Positions 1-10,287 of a DNA stretch of 64,000 nt are shown here, one piece after another. The DNA is from Taeniopygia guttata (Eukaryota; Chordata; Aves; Passeriformes; Estrildidae). A program made the position numbers and the translations under genes. Location of the stretch: contig NC_133025.1 in assembly GCF_048771995.1 (NCBI RefSeq), forward strand, positions 1,488,001 through 1,552,000, given 5' to 3'. Within the stretch, counting starts at the first letter, position 1; the number at the start of each line of letters is the position of its first letter. Under the pieces are notes generated by a model. The model did not search any database, was not told the DNA's origin, and worked only from the letters and a program-made list of their open reading frames with translations.

Positions 1-240
1 GGGAAAAGTCAAGAGAAAGAATAGAAGGAAAAACTTGGGAAGAAGGAGAAGGAAAGAAGGAGAAACTTGGGATTGGCACTCTGGGAAATTGAGAAAAACT
101 TGGGAATGGCACTGAGGGAAGGAGAGACTTGGGAATGGCACTGGATCCACGGGGCAAACTCTGGGAAGGAGAAACTTGGGAATGGCACTGAGGGAAGGAG
201 AAACTTGGGAATGGCACCGGATCCATTGGGAAAACCTCCA
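1..240. repeat. G/A-rich tandem repeat
   Basis: The phrase AACTTGGGAATGGCACTGAG recurs several times with variable spacing of roughly 30-45 bases. The array is already in progress at base 1, so it is cut by the window edge. No gene is seen in it. Confidence 0.7.
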
Positions 241-339
241 GGAATGGGATCAGACAGCACGGGTGGCACAGGAATGGGCACATCCACAGGCTTTAAATCC
301 CCCCAGGAATGGGGACTCCACCTGGGCAGCTCCAATGCC

Positions 340-412
340 TCATCACCTTTTCCATGGGGAAATGTTCCCCAAAATCCAATCCAAACCTCCCCTGGCTCAG
401 CTGAGGCCATGG
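340..412 (-). mobile_element. CR1 LINE fragment, antisense
   Basis: The stretch resembles the reverse complement of the avian CR1 3' region. The phrase CCAATCCAAACCTCCCCTGG followed by TGAGGCCATGG is typical. Only a short piece is present and no ORF remains. The match is to remembered CR1 consensus, not a search. Confidence 0.6.
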
Positions 413-585
413 ACTTCCAAAATCCAGGATTTTCCTTCGGCTCATCCCTTTTTCTGGGATCTCTGCCTCAGCACTCAGCAACTTCCAAGGGAGTTTGCCC
501 AGCCCAGCAGGAAAACTCCAGGCTTTGGAAATGCAGAATTTCACTTATTTTATTTTTTTTTTAATTTTTTAACCTTGAAGTGTGA

Positions 586-1556
586 GTAGCATTCACTGCA
601 GACATTTGGATGCTGTCAAATCCTCAAAATCCCACGCCCTAACAATTATCCTGCCTTGATCCCAAGCTTGGAATGAGCTGGAATATTGGGAATCACCAGC
701 AGGATCAGCTCTGGCACCACCACATCCCACTGCGAATTTACACCAAAATTTGGGAGAAATCCAGGAGCTTTTTATCCTACCATGAGTACCCCAAAAAGCA
801 GTTTGGTTCTTCCAGAGATCCCCTGGGATCATCTTTCCCAAATTCTTTTGGAGTTTAATTCCTCTTATCCCAATTCCCTTATTTCCCTGTGAGAGACTTC
901 CCAGAAAAAACAGTTTCCCCTTGGCTGATCCAGAGTTTGTTTTTTTTTTTCCTTTTCCAGCTGAGATCCAGGGATTTTCCTTCTCCAGCTGATCCCACTC
1001 CTGGGAGCTGTTTGCTGAGTGGAATGGTAACAACAGAAATTTCAGGAAAAACTGGATATGAGGGAATATTTCCCCCCTAAAAAGAGGTTGCCCGGGGCAC
1101 TGGAGGGATTTAAAAGCTGGAAATGACACTGGGGACAGCAGCAGTGGCCTTGGCAGGGGTGGGAACGGCTGGATTGGATCTCCCAGGGTTTTCCAACTCT
1201 GGAATTCCCCTCTCCCAGCTTTTCCCCACAGAACCAAACCTCTGGAATAAACTGGGCAGATGTTTCCCCGTGTTTCCTGGAGGTCTTGCCCCAGGATGCT
1301 GCAGATGAGGAATAAAAAACAACCCACAAATGCAACGATTCCAGCTTTTCCTCAGGAAATTGAGTTTTCAGGATGCAGCTCCACGTTCCTGAATTAATCC
1401 TCCCTGGCCCTAAACTTGGGAATTATATCCTGGTTTGGGGTGGGATCATTTCTTTTACTGTTTTTAACTCAGTGAGCCAAGGTGGTTGTTCCTAAGCAAA
1501 ACCAGGTGCTGGACTGGAGTTCCAATTTTTTTTCCCAATTTTTTTTTCCCCAGTTA
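586..1556 (-). repeat. Left arm of a 0.97 kb inverted duplication
   Basis: The reverse complement of this block reappears at 16755-17717 with an identity that looks to be about 96% by eye. Both arms share landmarks such as the run around GGTTTGGTTCTGTGG and the TGAGTTAAAAACAG box. Long open frames here are coincidental: the same frames appear in both copies and match no known protein. The element family is not recognised. Confidence 0.85.
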
Positions 1557-1639
1557 TTTTCTCAGTCACCCATGGCTGATTCCAGCTGGGAATTCCGTGC
1601 TCTGGAGCAGCTCAGCATTCCCTGATCCCATTTTTGATC

Positions 1640-1700
1640 CCTCCAGCTGTGCCAGGGGAGGTTTGGGTTGGATTTTAGGGAAGATTTCTCCATGGAAAAG
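1640..1700 (+). mobile_element. CR1 LINE fragment, sense
   Basis: The phrase GCCAGGGGAGGTTTGGGTTG followed by GATTTTAGGGAAGATTTCTC matches the sense strand of the CR1 3' UTR as remembered. It is a short relic in opposite orientation to the fragment at 340-412. Confidence 0.65.
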
Positions 1701-2740
1701 GAATGAGGATGTGGAGGCTGCAGGATGGTTTTTTAGGGCCTGACAGGATTTATTTGTATGGGGTTTAGGTGCTGCAGGGAATTCCTGGCATCTTTTCAGG
1801 ATACTCTGCAACCTTCAAAGAGCTCTGATTTAATCTCCCAGCAAAAGCCAAATCCCACTGGATGGGCAGGGAATTTTAGCAATTTCCCATGGGAAGGGAG
1901 AGTGATGTTCCTGCATTATGTTTTTTAAAAAACAAAACAAACAAACAAACAAAAACTGTCTGTGTCATCAGAAATTGCAGCAAATCCGGGTGTTTCCAAA
2001 TTCCCACCTGGAATTTTGTTCTTTTTGTTCTTTTGTTTGGCTCCAGCAAAAGAATTCCAAAGGGAATGTTTAATCCAGAAGGGAAAAGCTGGAAAAATTC
2101 AGCCTGGTGGAGAAATGATGGAGCCTCTCTTGCTGTACCATCAGATGGAAAAATTAAGGGAAAAAAAAAAACCCAAAACCTCCTTGGGAGGTTCAGGCTG
2201 GATGAGAAGTTGGAATTTTCTCCCTGGAAAATTCTAGGGTTTCCCAATAAAAACAACCAAAGCTAAGCACTCAAATCCGAAGATTCCCTCAGAATTATTG
2301 GGGTCTCACCACCAAAAAAACATTCCAGATTGGGAAAAAAACAGAATTTATCCCCCCCCAAAAAAATCAACATTTCACTTTCTGGTCTCAAAGGGATTCT
2401 AAGCAAAAACAAGGAGTTGGTCACTTTGGGAAAGAAAATCCCAAGGTGGGATTTTAAGGAATATTGTGGGTGAAGATCTGGGAATGGGGAATATTCAAGC
2501 TGGCTCTGCTGTTGCCAAAAACTGCAGGTTTAAGAGGAACACTAAAAAGAAATAAAGCAAATTATGCCTAAAACAAATTTCAGAGCCACCTAACAGCCTC
2601 TGGTGCAAGGCAATTAACTGTAATTAATCAAAATCCTTACCAGAGGAGATAAGAGCTTCTGAAATGCTCTGATAAACATTTTTTTTTTTGTTGGAAAACA
2701 ACAATTTCTGTAAAATCAGACACTTCAGAACAGAACTTAC
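1701..2740. other. Unassigned non-coding stretch
   Basis: AT-rich sequence with several short A-runs (around 1925, 2160, 2310-2365). No convincing exon, RNA gene or recognisable transposon was seen. If the leftward gene candidate at 2741-4763 is real, this would be its next intron. Confidence 0.5.
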
Positions 2741-2835
2741 ATAAAAAATTCCTTCTAGAGCAGAGCAGTGATTTCCAGACTCGACCACAGCAAAACCCCA
2801 TGTTTTATAAAAACCAAAATGAGTTTGAAGCTGCA
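2741..2835 (-). CDS. Candidate internal exon of a leftward gene (possibly TASOR2)
   Basis: Reading the minus strand, a TTTCTTAG acceptor precedes 95 bases that are open in one frame. They end at a perfect GTAAGT donor. The frame starts after two carried bases and reads QLQTHFGFYK..., ending ...SALEGIFY (31 complete codons). The phase fits the candidate exon at 2895-2936. In the syntenic human region the gene head-to-head with ASB13 is TASOR2, so that is the best guess. The peptide was not recognised and could be chance. RNA-seq or a protein search would settle it. Confidence 0.35.
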
Positions 2836-2894
2836 CTAAGAAATATCCATTTTATCAAAGACTTGGGGTAAATCCATTAATTTTATGTTCTGAC

Positions 2895-2936
2895 CTGAGT
2901 AGCCCAAAAAAATAGCAGAGCACCTCCTGCACCATT
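2895..2936 (-). CDS. Candidate small exon of the same leftward gene
   Basis: A 42-base open stretch on the minus strand lies between a GATCCAG acceptor and a CAG|GTCAGA donor. It reads (E)WCRRCSAIFLGYS, and its phase joins both the CpG-island exon at 4721-4763 and the exon at 2741-2835. The acceptor has a weak pyrimidine tract, so the true exon may begin further upstream or not exist. Support is phase compatibility and context only. Confidence 0.25.
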
Positions 2937-3419
2937 CTGGATCATCAGAGAATGCACGTTTTTGTATGAAAAAAAATTGGTTTCTATGGAGCAATTTATG
3001 ATTTACAATTCTTTTTGTGCCATCCAACCTGCTGCTTGCTTCATCTATCCCAGATTATCCTAGAGCTGGGCAAGCTCTGCTGCAATCCAAACCTCTGTGG
3101 GATAATTTGAGGACAATCTGGGATTAGAATTGTGCAAGACCAGAGCACAAACGTCTTTTTCTCCCCTTACAAAGCCAAATTTCAGCCTTGCAGCTGCTCC
3201 AAAGGGGGACCGAGATTCCTCCAGCCCCTCCAGGCAAAGATCATCACCCATCCATGCTGCTTTTATTCCCAAACCCCACTCCTGAAGGGCACCCACGTGT
3301 TTCCAAAAAAGCACCGTGACTTTTCCAGCCGCTCAGGCCTTGGGATCAACCACTTGGAAAAGCCAACGTGTCGCTGGTGAGTTAGAAAAATCTCAAAACC
3401 AGATGGTTCCTACACATCC

Positions 3420-4680
3420 GAGGCTGCCAGGAGCTCGGGATGGAGCCGGGAATGCTTCTTTACCCCGGGATGGAGCCGCTAAAGGCTCTGCTCCCCGCTG
3501 AAGGGCGGGATGGAACCGGTAAATCGTCTTTTTCCTGGGGAAAAGAGCGATGGAGAGGTAACCCTTTGCTTGCCAGAGACGGGCGGGATGGAGGCGGTAA
3601 TCCCCCCCAGGGAAGGGAGGGATGGAGCGGGGAACCCTCCTTTCCTTAAGGAAAAGCACGATGGAACTGGGAATCCTCCTCTCCTTAAGGAAAAGCACGA
3701 TGGAACTGGGAAGCCTCCTTTCCTTAAGGAAAAGCACGATGGAGCTGAGCTGGGAATCCTCCTTTCCTTAAGGGCACGATGGAACTGGGAATCCTCCTCT
3801 CCTTAAGGGCATGATGGAGAGGGGAACCTTTCTCTCCTTAAGGAAGGGCAAATGGAGCTGGGAACCCTCGTTTCCTTAAGGAAAGGCGCGATGGAGCCGG
3901 GAATCCTCCTCTCATCAAGAAAAAGCACGATGGAACTGGGAACCCTCCTTTCCTTAAGAAAAAGCACGATGGAACTGGGAATCCTCCTCTCCTTAAGGGC
4001 ACGATGGAGATGGGAACCTTTCTCTCTTTAAGGAAGGGCAAATGGAGCTGGGAACCCTCCTTTCCTTAAGGAAAGGCACGATGGAACTGGGAATCCTCCT
4101 TTCCTTAAGGAAAAGCACGATGGAACTGGGAATCCTCCCCTCCTTAAGGAAAAGCACGATGGAACTGGGAATCCTCCTTTCCTTAAGGAAAGGCACGATG
4201 GAAATGGGAATCCTCCTCTCCTTAAGAAAAAGCACGATGGAGCTGAGCTGGGAATCCTCCTCTCCTTAAGGGCACGATGGAGATGGGAACCTTTCTCTCT
4301 TTAAGGAAGGGCAAATAGAGCTGGAAACCCTTCTCTCCTTAAGGACGGGCAAATGGAGCCGGGAATCCTCCTTTCCTTAAGGAAAGGCACGATGGAGCCG
4401 GGAATTCTCCTCTCGTTAAGGAAAGGCACTATGGAGCTGGAAACCCTTCTCTCCTTAAGGAAGGGCAAATGGAGCCGGGAATCCTCCTTTCCTTAAGGAA
4501 AGGCACGATGGAGCCGGTCGCCTTCCCCTCGGCAAAAAAGAGCGGCACGGCGCCGCTAATCCCCTCCTCATAAGGAAACGCTTCTCCCATGGAAGAGCGG
4601 CACGGAGCCGGTCGCCTTTCCCTCGCTGAAGGCAGAGCGGCACGGAGCCGGTAACCACCGCCCCGCTGGCCGGGAAGGGC
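3420..4680. repeat. 39-bp minisatellite with a palindromic core
   Basis: The unit runs from GCACGATGGAACTGGGAATC through CTCCTTTCCTTAAGGAAAA. It is 39 bases long, with shorter ~30-base variants, and there are roughly 30 copies. Many units carry the perfect palindrome TTTCCTTAAGGAAA. Towards 4500-4680 the units become GC-rich (GGAGCCGGTCGCCTT) and grade into the CpG island. Because 39 is a multiple of three, long meaningless frames run through it on both strands. Confidence 0.9.
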
Positions 4681-5070
4681 GCGATGGAGCCGCCCGCTCT
4701 CTCCCCCCGGCCCCGCTTACCCGTGCCCGGCTCGCCGCTGTCCCCGCGCCGCCTCTCGCCCATGGCCGGGGCTCGCTCGGGCCCCTCAGGCCGCCCTCAT
4801 GGCCGCCCCGCCCGGCCCCGGCGCGGCGCCGCTACCGGGCCGGCGGCATCGGGCGGTGCGGGCGGTGCGGGGCGGCCGCCGCCATCCGCCAGCCCCAGGA
4901 AGTGGAAGGACGGAGAGAGAGGGGGAGGAGGGAGAGAAGGAGGGAGGGAAGGAGGGAGGGAAGGAGGGGATGAGGGGCGGGAGCGGCGGGGAAAAAAACA
5001 GAAAGTGAAAACTGAACCGGAAAGACAGCGAGGGGCCGCCCGCGGGTTTTCCTCTTCCCGCGGTCACCGG
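4560..5070. promoter_or_regulatory. CpG island, likely promoter
   Basis: The interval is very rich in G, C and CpG, including GGCCCCGGCGCGGCGCC-like runs at 4815-4835. It also contains a GGGAGGGAGGGAA polypurine tract at 4916-4985. It looks like a housekeeping promoter. A minus-strand ATG with a GTAAGC donor lies in it at 4721-4763. In mammals the neighbour of ASB13 is transcribed divergently, which fits a leftward promoter here. Transcription itself is not shown. Confidence 0.6.
4721..4763 (-). CDS. Candidate first coding exon of the leftward gene
   Basis: An ATG inside the CpG island opens MGERRRGDSGEPGT. After 43 bases it reaches a G|GTAAGC donor, leaving one base to carry over. That phase fits the candidate exon at 2895-2936. 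The peptide is low complexity and was not recognised. TASOR2 is suggested only by position next to ASB13. Confidence 0.28.
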
Positions 5071-5167
5071 CTCTCGGCTGGCCGCAGCCGGCTTTTCCTC
5101 TTCCGTGCCTCAGCCCCTCCATGCCTGACTTCAGCTCTTCCCGCTGCCTCTTCCCTCATCCCCGCAC

Positions 5168-5785
5168 TGTGGGAATCCAGAGCTTCCCTCTGGCTGCCCT
5201 GGCAGGTCTGGGACCCTGGCAGGGGTCAGGAACCCCCCTGGACAGAGCCCCCAGAGACACTGTCTGTGATCTCTGTCCATGGAGAGGAGTTTTCAATCTT
5301 ACAGGATCAATTACAAGCTCTGAGTGTTTGATAAGAGTAATAATTAAGTGTGGCACGGGTGCAAAAGTAAAATTTTAGATTTCTAGATTAGGGGTTCAGA
5401 GGGGACAAGATGGAGGAATTGGGTGTGTCTTGTCCTTTTTCTCCTTCTTCATGCCCTCCATGTTTCACTGTAGTGTTGGCATTTTTCTATTGGTTTAGGC
5501 TGGGGGCACACTGTTCAACGTAGATGATAGATATTGGCACATTATTGTAAATATAGTACACATAGTTTCTGGTATTTAATGTTTGTACCATCCCACTGAG
5601 GGGCAGAGCCCCACACGCTGCCCTGCAGGACAGAGCTGCGGCAGGGCAGCAGAACATGTTAGAGATAAACAGAATAAACAACCTTGAAACAGCACAGACG
5701 AACTATGGCTTCTTCTTTGGCAACAGGGCAGAAAGACAGAGACTTTCTACAATCTCGGAATCACCAATACCCACAGATTCCGACA
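5168..5785 (+). mobile_element. Solo LTR of an endogenous retrovirus (copy A)
   Basis: A 618-base block begins TGTGGGAATCC and ends GATTCCGACA, giving the TG...CA ends and short terminal inverted repeat of an LTR. It is flanked by an exact 6-base target duplication, CCGCAC. Six bases fits class II (ERVK/alpharetrovirus-like) integration. An AATAAA signal lies near 5671. It is inserted into the pyrimidine-rich array, whose uninterrupted unit is visible at 5900-5935. No internal viral region adjoins it, so it is a solo LTR fossil. A diverged second copy lies at 15522-16124 on the other strand. Confidence 0.85.
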
Positions 5786-6430
5786 CCGCACATCATGGGG
5801 TGAGGCCCTTTTCTCTTCCTCAGTCTTTCCCCAGCAGTGTTTTCCCTCTTTTGGGTCTTCCCTCAGTTTCCCCCAGTTCACTGATTGTTCAGCTCTTCCC
5901 ACTGCCCCTTCCCTCATCCCCGCACATCATGGGGAGAGAGAGGCCCTTTTCTCCTCCTCAGTCCTTCCTTCCTTCCCTCCGTCCCTCCCTCCCTATCACT
6001 ATTTTCCCTCTTTTGGGTCTTCCCTCAGTTTCCCCAATTGCCTTCTTGACCAACTCACTGATTGTTCAGCTCTTCCCGCTGCCCTTTCCCTCATTTTTCT
6101 GCATTGAGCTCTCATCTCAGTGCCTTCTCCAGAACTATGTTTTGGATCTTCCCTCAGTCCCCAAACTCCTTCCCTTGTCCCCATACATCATGGTCACAGC
6201 TCCTTTTCTCACCTCGGTCTTTCCCCCTCGATATTTTCCCTTAGTTCCTTGTTTTGGGCCTTTTCTCAGTCCCAAAATTCCTTCCCTTATCCCCTCACAC
6301 TCTGCATCATGGCCAGAGCCCCTTCCCTCCCCTCAGTCCTTCTCCCTCAGTATTTTGTCTCAATCCCCTTCCTGATCCCCTCAGCCTCTCCATACCTGAC
6401 CTCGGCTCTTCCCACAACTACTCAGATTTC
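5786..6430. repeat. Pyrimidine-rich degenerate array
   Basis: CTCAGT, CTTCCCTC and TTTTGGGTCTTCCCTCAGTT phrases recur over about 0.6 kb, interrupted upstream by the LTR. Part of the array, up to 5167, lies on the other side of the insertion. The composition is nearly the complement of the purine-rich array that follows at 6590-8100. Confidence 0.7.
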
Positions 6431-6487
6431 AGGTGGTGCAGAAAAAATGAATTATTTGTCTTCTTTTTTCTGCTTAAACATCCATTT

Positions 6488-6511
6488 GTGTGTGTGTGTG
6501 CATGTGTGTGG
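6488..6511. repeat. (TG)n microsatellite
   Basis: A short run of TG dinucleotides, interrupted once by CA, sits between the pyrimidine-rich and purine-rich arrays. Confidence 0.85.
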
Positions 6512-6589
6512 CCACCCCGTGAGGGACTTCGGGGGTATCCCAATCCATGGGGGACAAGAGGACATCGGGAACAGGGATGGGGCTGAGGG

Positions 6590-8100
6590 CTGAAGGGAGG
6601 CACTGAGGTGAGGAACATAAAAGTGAGGAAATGAGGGAAGGGGACAGAATGGATAATGAAATATGGGGGGAAGGTCCTGAGGGGAATCAGGGAAGGGGTT
6701 TTGGGGGGATTGAGGGACAGCTCTGAGGGGGAAGGAGTGAGGTAGAGGAAGGGACTCAGGGAATGGTATCAGGGTGAGGAAAAGAAGGAATGAGAAGGGG
6801 ACTGAGGAAAGATCAAAAGTGAGGAAAAACCTTGGGCCATAACAGATAAAAAATTATTGGGAAAGGCCCTGAGGGAAGAGCCAAAATGAGAAACTGAGGA
6901 AAAACCCTTGTCCAGAACAGATAGAAAATGATGGGGAAGTGGTTAAGGGAAGAGCCAAAATGAGGGGCTGAGGGGATCAGGGAACGGATTTTGGGGGATT
7001 GAGGGAAGGCTCTGAGGGGCAAGGAGTGAGGTGAAGGAAGGGATTTAAGGAATGAGGGAAGATCCAAACCAGAGCTCTGGGGAAGGCACTGAGGTGAGGG
7101 AAGAAGACTGAGGGGATGAGGGTGAGTGACACAGAAATGGGGTGAGGAGTGAGGGAAGGGGACAGAATGGATAAAGAAAGATGGGAGAAAGGCCCTGAGG
7201 GAAGAGCCAAAATGAGAAACTGAGGAAAAACCCTTGGCTTGAACAGATAGAAAATGATGGGGGAGGTGCTGAGGGAAGAAATGATGGGCTGAGGGGATCA
7301 GGAAAGGGATTTTGCGGGATTGAGGGAAGGCTCTGAGGGACAAGGAGTGAGGTGAAGGAAGGGACTCAGGGAATGGTATCAGGGTGAGGAAAAGAAGGAA
7401 TGAGAAGGGGACCGAGGGAAAATCAAAAGTGAGGAAAAACCTTGGGCCAGAACAGATAAAAAATAATGGGGGAAGGCTCTGAGGGAAGAGCCAAAATGAG
7501 AAACTGAGGAAAAACCCCTGTCCAGAACAGATAGAAAATGATGGGGAAGGTCCTGAGGGAAGAGCCAAAATGAGGGGCTGAGGGGATCAGAGAAGGGATT
7601 TTGGGGGATTGAGGGAAGGCTCTGAGGGGGAAGGAGTGAGGTGAAGGAAGGGGTTTAAGGAATGGTATCAGGGTGAGGAAAAGAAGGAATGAGAAGGGGA
7701 CTGAGGGAAAATCAAAAAGTGAGGAAAAACCTTGGGCCAGAACAGATAAAAAATTATGGGGGAAGGCCCTGAGGGAAGAGCCAAAATGAGAAACTGAGGA
7801 AAAACCCTTGTCCAGAACAGATAGAAAATTATGGGGAAGGTGCTGAGGGAAGATCCAAAATGAGGGGCTGAGAGGATCAGGGAAGGGATTTTGGGGGGAT
7901 TGAGAGAAGGCTCTGAGGGGCAAGGAGTGAGGTGAAGGAAGGGGTTTAAGGAATGATGTGAGGGGTGAGGGAAAGAAGGAACAAGAAACAAGGAATTATA
8001 AACAAGGAATGAGAGGAAGGGGACTGAGGGAATATCCAACTGAGGAAAAGTACTGGGCCAGAACAGATAAAAAATGATGGAGGAAGGCACTGAGGGGATC
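6590..8100. repeat. Purine-rich ~290-320 bp higher-order array
   Basis: A unit marked by AAGGCTCTGAGGGGCAAGGA recurs at about 6717, 7010, 7332, 7615 and 7908. The spacing is therefore about 285-320 bases, with five copies. Each unit also carries GATAAAAAATTATGGGGGAA-like and CCAAAATGAGAAACTGAGGA-like boxes. The plus strand is strongly purine-biased over 1.5 kb. Long minus-strand frames through it are repeat artefacts. Confidence 0.85.
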
Positions 8101-8700
8101 AAGGAAGGGGCTCTTTAAAGTCCCTTCTGATGGCTCTGAGTTGCCTCACCCCAGTATTAAACCCTACATGGAGCAGAAGAAGCTGATGATCACTTTTAGG
8201 CTCCACCAGCCTTGGCAGAACCACCAAAAACACATCCAAGAACGGGTGTTGCAATCGGCTTTGAAGCGGGGAACGGAGAGATCTGGACTTGCCCAACCTC
8301 TTACACAAGAGGATTTAGGAACACCCCATCCTGAACTCTGGGGCAAAAGTTGTGTTTGGCTGAGCCAAGAGTCTTGGAGGGGATTCCACTTGGCATTCCT
8401 TATGGCAACGAGCTCCATTCAGTGGTGCTGAATCCGGAATAAATTTATGGAGGGGCTGATTCCTGATCCTTGCTGAGGTGTCTCGATGCTTTAGCTTTTG
8501 CAGGAAAGATTGGCAAGCAAATTAAAACAGAAGGGACAACAATGGGCCGACTCATTTATGAGTCACTTATTAGCCAAATAAGTCAGGAACGTGCCCTTAT
8601 GGATATTTCACCCACCCTAAGAATTTGCTATGGCAGCAGCAGAGGGCAAAGTGCTGCTGCCCAGTGAAAAAAATTAAGCTGGGGGAGAAAATGTGATTTT
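8101..8700. other. Unassigned unique block
   Basis: Between two repeat regions lies about 0.6 kb of non-repetitive sequence. It has two modest plus-strand open frames, 8141-8431 (96 residues) and 8470-8667 (65 residues). The second contains the more protein-like stretch KIGKQIKTEGTTMGRLIYES. Neither is recognised, there is no good splice context, and both could be the remains of an inserted element. No function is proposed. Confidence 0.4.
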
Positions 8701-8734
8701 TTTGAGGGGGACAGAGCATGATTTATGGCAGTTT

Positions 8735-8935
8735 TTATAGCATTTCTAGTATTTTTTAAGATTTATTGTTATTTATGTATTATTATTTATTTATAGCATT
8801 TATCACAGCAAATTGATGATGCTGATGACCATTTTTAGGCTTAATTATATATTATTATTGATGTATTCTTATTTATTTTAGGCTTAATTATTTATTATTA
8901 TTAACATATTATTAGTTGTTTATAGTGTTTATCAC
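8735..8935. repeat. AT-rich (TTATT/TTTA)n stretch
   Basis: Repeated ATTTATTATTATTTAT-like phrases appear twice around a GCATTTATCACAGCAAATT box, at about 8798 and 8928. This suggests a small local duplication. Confidence 0.65.
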
Positions 8936-9839
8936 AGCGAATTTGCCAGATCCATGGGATTTTCTAGCTCCTTCTGGCAGATAAAAACCTGGAATTCTTG
9001 CTGAGACGGAAATTTGTTCCTGGCTGCCCTTTAAGAGGGGAAAATCCACAGCCCTGTGCCAAATGAAATCCAAATATTTTAGTCTTGGGAGCTACTTCTG
9101 GTGGGGAAATGCTGAATTTTGTGTGACAACTCCTTTTTCAATGCTTAAAAAAGCAAAGAATTCAAAGGAATTTCATCAGCAGTGCTTCTGATGGTTTGGA
9201 CTGGATCACCCTAAAAATCTTTTCTAAACTTAATTATTTTGTTTATTTTGCTGAGGAGAGGAACTGGAGCCTCTGGAGGTCAGAGCCCATTTTTTAAGTG
9301 GAGTTTCTCTGTCCCTTTTTGGTGCCTCATGACTTTTTTGGGTGGTGACAAGCCAAGCCCATGATGTCACCGTGGTGGGGACCTGGTTCCTGGCAAGGCT
9401 TTATTTTGGCTTCTTTGAAACCTTGACTCATAAAGTTCTGGCGTGCTTCAATGTGAATTTAAAGAAGCCATTTGGAGTTTTATTTCCCTCTTTTATTCAG
9501 ATTTAAAAAAAAAAATTGAATTATTCCGTTGGTCGCTCCGTGGAATGACTCAAGTGGGAGGTGGGAGCAGCAGCTCCTGATGACAGCAGGGTAAAGCAAA
9601 TAATTCCATTTATTACCTCCCCACCCTCCCATGTCATTTGTGACATCAGAATTTGGGTTGTTTTCCCTTGATTTCCTAAAGTTTGGGATAATTTCTGTCT
9701 CTTCCATCAATTTTTCAAGCCCGTTTTGACAACAAGGCAGCGATTTCTCCAATTTTCTCCAAAAAATCCGTGGGTTTCTGCTCATCAGCTCGAGTGGGCA
9801 GAAATTTGCTCCCTCCATTTCTGCTCAATTTTCTCGAAA
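8936..9839. other. Unassigned non-coding stretch
   Basis: Mixed-composition sequence without a supported gene, RNA or repeat. Nothing was recognised on either strand. Confidence 0.5.
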
Positions 9840-9846
9840 GGGGTGT

Positions 9847-9995
9847 CAAACAAAAAACAAAAAACAACAAAAACAAAACAAAAAAAAAAAAAAAAACAAC
9901 ACAAAAAACCAAAAAAACCCAAAAACAAAACAAAACAAAAAAACCCCCCAAAAAACTAACCAAAAAAAACCCCTTAAAAAAAAAAAAAGGAAAAA
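9847..9995. repeat. A-rich (AAAAC)n tract
   Basis: A 150-base run of A with interspersed C (AAAACAAAAC and similar). It encodes lysine-rich chance frames. It could be a retroposon tail or a simple repeat. Confidence 0.8.
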
Positions 9996-10130
9996 ATGCA
10001 AAATCTGGACTTTTAAACCCAAATTTTTACTTTATTTCACACCAAGGTGTCACCCCCTTGCCCTGTTCTTCACTCAACTCAAGAAAAACTCCTTTAATCT
10101 CTTAAGATCTCACAGCAAATTTTGCCCAAT

Positions 10131-10287
10131 TTTATTTCTCCTTTAATTTTGTCACGCCTGTCCAAAAAACTTGTGAAAATCATCAAAAATACCCCATGAA
10201 AGAGCATTTTATTTTATTTCCCCTTTAACTTTTTTCACGCCTGTCCAAAAAACTTGTGAAAATCATTAGAAATACCCCATGAAAGAG
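10131..10287. repeat. 78-bp tandem duplication
   Basis: Two adjacent copies carry GTCACGCCTGTCC or TTCACGCCTGTCC followed by AAAAAACTTGTGAAAATCAT and ATACCCCATGAAAGAG. They meet near 10208. Only a few positions differ, so the duplication is fairly recent. Confidence 0.85.

Noticed and set aside
593-1327. 244-codon minus frame, also open in the inverted copy at 16982-17374
   Set aside because: Conservation reflects recent duplication of the DNA. There is no recognised domain, and the other copy is not open over the full length.
3393-4269. 13-residue periodic frames (FLKERRIPSSIVL-like) in the 39-bp array
   Set aside because: Thirty-nine is a multiple of three; meaningless periodic translation of a minisatellite.
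9770-10105. Lysine-rich frame over the A-rich tract
   Set aside because: Low-complexity A/C tract; no protein evidence.
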